Below are positions 58,928 through 64,000 of a stretch of DNA of 64,000 nucleotides, piece by piece. Source of the stretch: Caballeronia sp. SBC1 (GTDB lineage Bacteria > Pseudomonadota > Gammaproteobacteria > Burkholderiales > Burkholderiaceae). The stretch is from the NCBI RefSeq assembly GCF_011493005.1, contig NZ_CP049156.1, forward strand, positions 1,488,001 through 1,552,000, written 5' to 3'. Numbering within the stretch: position 1 is the stretch's first letter; the number at the start of each line of letters is the position of its first letter. The position numbers and the translations under genes are program-made. The notes under the pieces were generated by a model. The model saw nothing but the letters and a program-made list of their open reading frames with translations. It was not told the origin of the DNA and ran no database searches.

Positions 58928-60442
58928 ATGGTTCAGTTCAGTACGACCCAAAGTAGTGCGGCCATACCGTCCTACAGCGACGATGCCGATATGGATTCAG
59001 GAAGGAATCCTGAGCATCCATTGGGATACAGCGACCGGCTCTATAACGATGACCTTGCACCGCTCAAACATCAGACGTGGAGTGCGTACAACATCTTTGC
59101 GTTCTGGATGTCCGACGTGCATAGCGTGGGCGGTTATGTGTTCGCCGGGAGCTTGTTTGCGTTGGGGCTGACGAGCTGGCAGGTGCTGATTTCATTGCTC
59201 GTCGGAATCGGTATTGTGAACGTGCTGTGCAACCTCATAGCGAAGCCGAGCCAGCAGGCGGGCGTTCCGTACCCTGTGGCCTGCCGCGTGACCTTTGGCG
59301 TGCTGGGGGCGAATCTTCCGGCTGTGATTCGTGGCTTGATAGCAGTGGCTTGGTATGGAATCCAGACTTTCCTGGCGTCGAGCGCTTTGGTGATCGTGGT
59401 GCTGAAATTCGTGCCCCAATGGATGCCTTACGCCGATGTCCACAAATACGGTTTTGCCGGATTGTCGGCAGTGGGCTGGGCCGGGTTCATGCTGTTGTGG
59501 GTGTTGCAGGCCGTGGTGTTCTGGCGCGGGATGGAGATGATCAAGAAGTTCATCGACCTCGCGGGTCCGGCGGTTTACGTGGTGATGTTCATTTTGGCGG
59601 GTTACATGGTGTGGCGTGCGGGCTGGCGCAACATTGGCTTGAACCTGGGCGGGGTGAAGTACCACGGTCTGCAAGTAGTGCCGGTCATGATCACGGCCAT
59701 ATCGCTGGTGGTCTCGTACTTCTCCGGTCCGATGTTGAATTTCGGCGACTTCTCGCGCTACTGCAAGAGTTTCAGGAGCGTGAAGCGCGGCAACTTCTGG
59801 GGCTTGCCGGTCAACTTCCTGGCGTTCTCGCTGGTGACCGTCATTACGACCGCCGCGACCTTGCCGGTCTTTGGCCAGCTGATTACGGACCCTGTAGAAA
59901 CGGTAGGGCGTATCGATCAACCGACGGCAGTGATCCTGGGCGCGCTGACTTTCACGATAGCGACTATTGGTATCAACATTGTGGCGAATTTCGTGTCGCC
60001 GGCTTTCGATTTCTCGAACGTCGCACCGCGATTGATCAGTTGGCGGATGGGCGGCATGATGGCCGCGGTGGCGTCGATCTTCATCACCCCGTGGAACCTC
60101 TTCAACAACCCTGCCGTGATCCACTACACGCTCGATGTGCTCGGCAGTTTCATCGGTCCGTTGTATGGCGTGCTCATCGTAGATTTCTACCTGATGAAGC
60201 GTGGCAACATCAAGGTGGAGGAGTTGTACACGACGTCGGAGACGGGGCGTTACTGGTATAGCAACGGTGTGAACTGGCGCGCGGTGGGTGCGTTACTGCC
60301 GGCGGCGGCCATAGCGGTGGCTTGCGTGATGCTGCCGTCCCTTGAAGGCGCAGGCAACTTTTCGTGGTTCATAGGAGCGGGCCTGGGCGCGCTGTTCTAC
60401 CGGATACTCGCCGACAAGAAATCAGTGTCGAATTTTGCGTAA
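58928..60442 (+). CDS. NCS1-family nucleobase/allantoin permease
   Basis: A 504-residue NCS1 transporter with about 12 transmembrane helices. Seen: YSDRLYNDDLAPLKHQTWSAYNIFAFWMSDVHSVGGYVFAGSLFALGL (about 33-80), typical of the first helices, and VSYFSGPMLNFGDFSRYCKS around 265-285, matching the substrate region. Within this cluster the substrate is probably allantoin or a purine. ATG 58928 follows AAGGAGAAGTC; the upstream frame to 58838 is not used. Confidence 0.9.
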   Translation: MVQFSTTQSSAAIPSYSDDADMDSGRNPEHPLGYSDRLYNDDLAPLKHQTWSAYNIFAFWMSDVHSVGGYVFAGSLFALGLTSWQVLISLLVGIGIVNVLCNLIAKPSQQAGVPYPVACRVTFGVLGANLPAVIRGLIAVAWYGIQTFLASSALVIVVLKFVPQWMPYADVHKYGFAGLSAVGWAGFMLLWVLQAVVFWRGMEMIKKFIDLAGPAVYVVMFILAGYMVWRAGWRNIGLNLGGVKYHGLQVVPVMITAISLVVSYFSGPMLNFGDFSRYCKSFRSVKRGNFWGLPVNFLAFSLVTVITTAATLPVFGQLITDPVETVGRIDQPTAVILGALTFTIATIGINIVANFVSPAFDFSNVAPRLISWRMGGMMAAVASIFITPWNLFNNPAVIHYTLDVLGSFIGPLYGVLIVDFYLMKRGNIKVEELYTTSETGRYWYSNGVNWRAVGALLPAAAIAVACVMLPSLEGAGNFSWFIGAGLGALFYRILADKKSVSNFA

Positions 60443-60515
60443 GGGTAAGAGCGCGGCAACAGGCGAGCCATTGCATTCGAGATTCTCGGGGTGCGATGGC
60501 GACTGCAAGCAACAA

Positions 60516-60569
60516 TGCAAGCATGATTTTATGGAAATACTACGTAATCCAAATCAAATGATGCTTGCA
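60516..60569. repeat. Inverted repeat before the racemase gene
   Basis: TGCAAGCATGATTT (60516-60529) and the inverse AAATGATGCTTGCA (60556-60569), 13 of 14 positions complementary, with about 26 bases between. It ends about 20 bases before the racemase ATG and so could be an operator pair or a leader hairpin. Confidence 0.6.
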
Positions 60570-60589
60570 GGAACTAAAGGACGAACGAA

Positions 60590-61330
60590 ATGCGAATCAA
60601 GCTGATCAACCCGAACACAACGGAACGCATGACGCTGGCGATGGATCGTTGTGCGCGGGAAGTAGCGTCAAAAGGAACAGAGATAATCTCCGTAAGCGCT
60701 TCGATGGGACCGCCTTCCATTGAGGGTTATTACGACGAAGCGCTCGCGTCGCTTGCCTTATTGCAGGAGATTGAAAAGGGCGAGAAAGAGGGGATGGACG
60801 GTTATGTCATAGCCTGCTTCGGCGACCCCGCGTTATATGCAGCCAGAGAATTGTCCAGAGGCCCGGTCATCGGCATAGCGGAGGCGGCGATGCATGCAGC
60901 AAGCGTTATAGCGCCGAGTTTCAGCGTAGTGACAACCTTGAAGCGCACCTGCACGATGTCCTGGCACCTTGCAGAGCGCTACGGCATGAAGCGTTTTTGC
61001 AAGAACGTCCGTGCAACCGACGTAGCGGTACTGGACCTGGATATTCCCGGGTCCAGAGCGCGCTCGATCATCATAGAAGAGTGCCGAAAAGCCTTGGTGG
61101 AAGACGGCGCGGAGGCGATCGTCCTGGGCTGCGCGGGCATGGCCGAGTTTTGCCACGAGATTGAAGATGCAATTGGCGCTCCGGTCATAGAGGGCGTGAC
61201 GACCGCGTTGAAGTGGGCGGAAGCGTTGATCGCGCTAAAGCTGCGAACGTCGAAACGCGGCGACTATGCACGTCCGCTAGCGAAGCAATATGACGGCGCG
61301 CTAGCGCCTTATAGCCCAGGCAAACCCTAA
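60590..61330 (+). CDS. Asp/Glu/hydantoin racemase family protein, probably allantoin racemase
   Basis: A 246-residue member of the Asp/Glu/hydantoin racemase superfamily. Opening LINPNTTERMT, catalytic cysteines in VIACFGDP (about 80) and VLGCAGM (about 185), one from each half. In a ureide cluster the likely job is racemising allantoin to the enantiomer used by allantoinase. ATG 60590 follows AAAGGACGAACGA. A hydantoin racemase role cannot be excluded from sequence. Confidence 0.88.
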   Translation: MRIKLINPNTTERMTLAMDRCAREVASKGTEIISVSASMGPPSIEGYYDEALASLALLQEIEKGEKEGMDGYVIACFGDPALYAARELSRGPVIGIAEAAMHAASVIAPSFSVVTTLKRTCTMSWHLAERYGMKRFCKNVRATDVAVLDLDIPGSRARSIIIEECRKALVEDGAEAIVLGCAGMAEFCHEIEDAIGAPVIEGVTTALKWAEALIALKLRTSKRGDYARPLAKQYDGALAPYSPGKP

Positions 61331-61477
61331 TAAAACGCCTGGACCATACCTCTCGCCTGACCTGCAATATCTGCGTATGAATATGGGCGCGACGATGTGT
61401 TTTCGCTAAACTGATCCATCGTCGCGCCGGTCTCCATCGGTGTGCGGCTCCACCGACTTCCACGCACTCATCCAGCC

Positions 61478-62428
61478 ATGTCGAATGAATCGAAGTACCC
61501 ACGCGACCTGATCGGCTACGGCCGGTACCCCGTGCAGCCGAATTGGCCCGGAGACGCACGCATTGCCGTGCAATTCGTGCTGAATTACGAGGAAGGCGGA
61601 GAAAACTGCGTACTTCATGGCGACTCTGCGTCGGAACAGTTCTTGTCGGAGATCGTGGGCGCGGCGGCGTATCCATCTCGCCACATGAGCATGGAATCCA
61701 TCTACGAATACGGCTCGCGCGCCGGCGTCTGGCGCGTCCTTCGCGAGTTCGAAAAAAGGGATTTGCCGCTCACCGTGTTCGGCGTGGGCATGGCGATCGA
61801 GCGTCATCCGGATCTCGGTCGCGCGTTCGTCGAATTGGGGCACGAGATTGCGTGTCATGGTTATCGATGGATCCACTATCAGGACATGTCGCCGGAGAAG
61901 GAAGCAGAGCATATGCGGCTCGGCATGGAGGCCGTTGAGCGCGTGACGGGTGTGCGTCCGCTTGGCTGGTACACAGGGCGCGACAGTCCCAACACGCACC
62001 GGCTGGTAGCGGAGCATGGCGGTTTTCTGTACGACTCGGATTATTACGGCGACGACCTGCCATTCTGGATGGACGTGGAGGTCAGTGGTGGCGCCAAGGT
62101 GCCGCAACTGATAGTGCCCTATACGCTGGACACTAACGACATGCGGTTTGCCACGCCGCAAGGTTTCAACACGGCGGAGCAGTTTTTCACGTATTTGCGC
62201 GACGCGTTCGATGTGCTCTACGAAGAGGGCAGCGAAGCGCCGAAAATGCTGTCCATTGGGATGCATTGCCGGTTGCTGGGCCGACCGGGGCGCTTCCGTG
62301 CGCTGCAGCGTTTTCTGGATCACATCGAGCAATATGATCGTGTGTGGGTGACGCGGCGGGTCGATATTGCGCGGCATTGGCGCGAACATCATCCGTATGA
62401 AGGCACGGCGGGAGTGACGAAGCCATGA
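61478..62428 (+). CDS. puuE: Allantoinase PuuE (polysaccharide-deacetylase type)
   Basis: PuuE hydrolyses allantoin to allantoate with a polysaccharide-deacetylase fold and no relation to the amidohydrolase-type allantoinases. 316 residues: the family opening YPRDLIGYGRYPVQPNWPGDARIAVQFVLNYEEGGENCVLHGD, then YEYGSRAGVWRVLREFEKR, GHEIACHGYRWIHYQ (about 115-130) and GWYTGRDSPNTHRL. ATG 61478 begins just before this conserved start; a frame to 61442 is longer but unlikely. It overlaps uraD by four bases. Confidence 0.95.
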   Translation: MSNESKYPRDLIGYGRYPVQPNWPGDARIAVQFVLNYEEGGENCVLHGDSASEQFLSEIVGAAAYPSRHMSMESIYEYGSRAGVWRVLREFEKRDLPLTVFGVGMAIERHPDLGRAFVELGHEIACHGYRWIHYQDMSPEKEAEHMRLGMEAVERVTGVRPLGWYTGRDSPNTHRLVAEHGGFLYDSDYYGDDLPFWMDVEVSGGAKVPQLIVPYTLDTNDMRFATPQGFNTAEQFFTYLRDAFDVLYEEGSEAPKMLSIGMHCRLLGRPGRFRALQRFLDHIEQYDRVWVTRRVDIARHWREHHPYEGTAGVTKP

Positions 62429-62946
62429 GTATCGTAAGGATCACTTTGGACCAACTCAATGCGCTGCCTGCCGGCGCGTTTGTCAGCGCGCTTTCCGGTA
62501 TTTTCGAACACTCTCCGTGGGTGCCGGAAGCGGCACTGGCGAAGCGGCCGTTCACTAGTATCGACCAGCTTCACGACGTCATGACGACGATTGTCGACCA
62601 GGCGGGCAACATACGGCAACTGGCTTTGATCAACGCCCACCCGGAGCTTGCCGGCAAGGCTGCGGTGCGTGGCGAACTCACGGATGAATCCACGCGAGAG
62701 CAAAGCGGCGCGGGTCTTAATCTCTGCACGCAGGAAGAGTTCGACAGATTGCAGGCGCTTAACGCTGCATACCGCGAGAAGTTTGGATTTCCCTTTATTT
62801 TGGCTGTGCGCGGGTTTGATCGTCACGGCATTATCGCGAATTTCGAGGCGCGCCTGCATCACGGCCGCGACATCGAGTTACGCGAAAGTCTCCAGCAAAT
62901 TTACCGGATAGCGCGTTTCAGGCTCGACGATTTGCTTGGCGTCTGA
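62425..62946 (+). CDS. uraD: OHCU decarboxylase UraD
   Basis: UraD decarboxylates 2-oxo-4-hydroxy-4-carboxy-5-ureidoimidazoline to S-allantoin, the last step of uric acid conversion. 173 residues, all helical. Catalytic H72 and E74 in LINAHPELAG, then SGAGLNLCTQEEFDRLQALNAAYREKFGFPFILAVRG, the family hallmark. ATG overlaps the puuE stop; allantoicase follows after 47 bases. Confidence 0.95.
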   Translation: MSIVRITLDQLNALPAGAFVSALSGIFEHSPWVPEAALAKRPFTSIDQLHDVMTTIVDQAGNIRQLALINAHPELAGKAAVRGELTDESTREQSGAGLNLCTQEEFDRLQALNAAYREKFGFPFILAVRGFDRHGIIANFEARLHHGRDIELRESLQQIYRIARFRLDDLLGV

Positions 62947-62993
62947 ACCCTTGAACGCAGCGCGTCACCTTCAAAACCTTTCAAGGAAACATC

Positions 62994-64000
62994 ATGGCTG
63001 CACCCATACTCGATGCCAACGCGCCCGAATTCACGCGCCGTTATGTGAACCTCGCGGACCCGCGGTTGGGCGCTCAGGCGCTTGCAGCCAGCGATGAATT
63101 TTTTGCACCGAAAGAGCGGATGCTCAATCCGGAGCCGGCCGTGTTTATCGTGGGTAAATACGACGATAACGGTAAGTGGATGGACGGCTGGGAAACGCGT
63201 CGCAAGCGGGTGAGCGGATACGACTGGTGCGTGGTGAAGCTGGCGCGTCCGGGTGTGATCAAGGGTATTGATATTGATACGAGCCACTTCACGGGCAACT
63301 TTCCGCCAGCCGCATCTATAGAAGGCGCGCACGTGGTTGACGGCACGCCAACGCAGGCGACGCAATGGACGGAAGTGGTGCCGTCCATGACATTGCAAGG
63401 GAACACGCATCATTACGTGGAGATTGCCAGCGAGCTGCCTTTCACGCATCTGCGCGTGAACATTTACCCGGATGGCGGGATTGCCCGGTTGCGTGTGTAT
63501 GGGCAGCCGCAGCTTGACTGGAGCAACGCTAGCCGCACCGAGCTATTCGATCTCGCCGCAATGGAAAACGGCGCGTACGTTGTTGGTGCGAACAACCAGC
63601 ATTTCGGGCCGGCTTCGACCTTGCTGATGCCGGGACGCGGCGCAAATATGGGCGATGGCTGGGAGACGCGTCGTCGTCGTGAGCCGGGCAACGACTGGTG
63701 CATCGTGGCGCTTGCTCAGCCGGGCGTGATCAAGAAGATCGAAGTGGATACGGCGCATTTCAAGGGTAACTATCCTGACCGGTGTTCGCTGCAGGCGGCT
63801 TATGTGAAGGGTGGAACGGACAGTTCGCTTGTCACGCAGGCGATGTTCTGGCCGGTGCTACTTGGCGAGCAGAAGTTGCAGATGGACAAGCAGCATGTGT
63901 TCGAGTCGGAGTTGGCTGCGCTGGGCCCGGTTACGCATGTGCGGTTCAATATTTATCCGGACGGCGGAGTATCGCGGTTGCGGTTGTTCAGCACGCTTGT
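62994..64000 (+). CDS. alc: Allantoicase (3' end outside window)
   Basis: Allantoicase splits allantoate into ureidoglycolate and urea. About 335 residues are visible and the frame is still open at the window end. Two internally homologous allantoicase domains can be seen: [43 protein letters not shown] and [19 protein letters not shown] (about 60-165). The second copy has [34 protein letters not shown] and [18 protein letters not shown] (about 215-335). AAGGAAACATC precedes the ATG. Full-length proteins have about 335-350 residues, so only the last few are missing. Confidence 0.95.
   Translation, partial: MAAPILDANAPEFTRRYVNLADPRLGAQALAASDEFFAPKERMLNPEPAVFIVGKYDDNGKWMDGWETRRKRVSGYDWCVVKLARPGVIKGIDIDTSHFTGNFPPAASIEGAHVVDGTPTQATQWTEVVPSMTLQGNTHHYVEIASELPFTHLRVNIYPDGGIARLRVYGQPQLDWSNASRTELFDLAAMENGAYVVGANNQHFGPASTLLMPGRGANMGDGWETRRRREPGNDWCIVALAQPGVIKKIEVDTAHFKGNYPDRCSLQAAYVKGGTDSSLVTQAMFWPVLLGEQKLQMDKQHVFESELAALGPVTHVRFNIYPDGGVSRLRLFSTL

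Noticed and set aside
58759..58956. 65-codon frame upstream of the NCS1 permease
   Set aside because: It overlaps the true permease start and ribosome site and shows no protein-like features.

Overview
The window is high-GC betaproteobacterial chromosome. The order bamA-skp-lpxD-fabZ-lpxA-lpxB-rnhB, then a SpoU methyltransferase, ppsR/ppsA, smpB/ratA and guaB/guaA, is typical of Burkholderia in the broad sense (Paraburkholderia/Caballeronia type). Genus is inferred from gene order and protein resemblance only.

Region 1 (1-17.9 kb) is conserved core: outer-membrane assembly and lipid A synthesis on one tightly packed + strand run, PEP synthase with its kinase/phosphatase regulator divergently placed, an NfeD/SPFH membrane pair, the SmpB/RatA/RnfH neighbourhood, and purine synthesis (guaB, guaA) flanking a small membrane protein with a perfect octapeptide-repeat tail.

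Region 2 (17.9-31.7 kb) is accessory. Behind guaA lie a gene-poor stretch, a DUF5677-like gene and a 5'-truncated acyl-CoA dehydrogenase. Next come an OmpW porin, an SDR/TetR pair with a clear operator, a ferredoxin-NADP reductase, a decayed reading frame, a glutathione-transferase-like gene, an esterase, an EnvZ/OmpR-type two-component system, small secreted proteins, and a Tat-exported beta-carbonic anhydrase followed by two PII-like DUF190 proteins. An IS21-family element (31.74-34.5 kb) ends this block.

Region 3 (34.7-39.9 kb) is metal uptake: a tonB-exbD-exbB-TonB-dependent-receptor run on the - strand, divergent from a collapsed COG0523 (CobW/ZigA) GTPase that keeps a Zur-like palindrome. 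Zinc is the likely substrate.

Region 4 (39.9-49 kb) is the most striking. An ECF sigma factor (SigF type) with two tandem NrsF (DUF1109) anti-sigma paralogues sits among a DUF1223 protein, an MFS exporter, and a YedZ1-like cytochrome b, YedY1-like molybdoenzyme and MrpX-like MxKDx peptide operon. Six perfect copies of GTAACC-N16-CGAA, the promoter form reported for SigF, lie in front of exactly these units. This outlines a complete local regulon, probably for reactive chlorine or methionine-sulfoxide stress. One copy overlaps the longest possible sigF start and so moves that start downstream. A glutathione transferase and a TetR regulator are embedded without such a site.

Region 5 (49.4-57.5 kb) is ddpXABCDF (D-Ala-D-Ala dipeptidase and ABC importer) followed by a DUF1992 gene, tadA and ldcA. 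Region 6 (57.8-64 kb) is ureide catabolism: a GntR regulator, an NCS1 permease, an allantoin/hydantoin racemase, puuE allantoinase, uraD and the start of allantoicase, which runs off the window. No tRNA, rRNA or CRISPR array was recognised.
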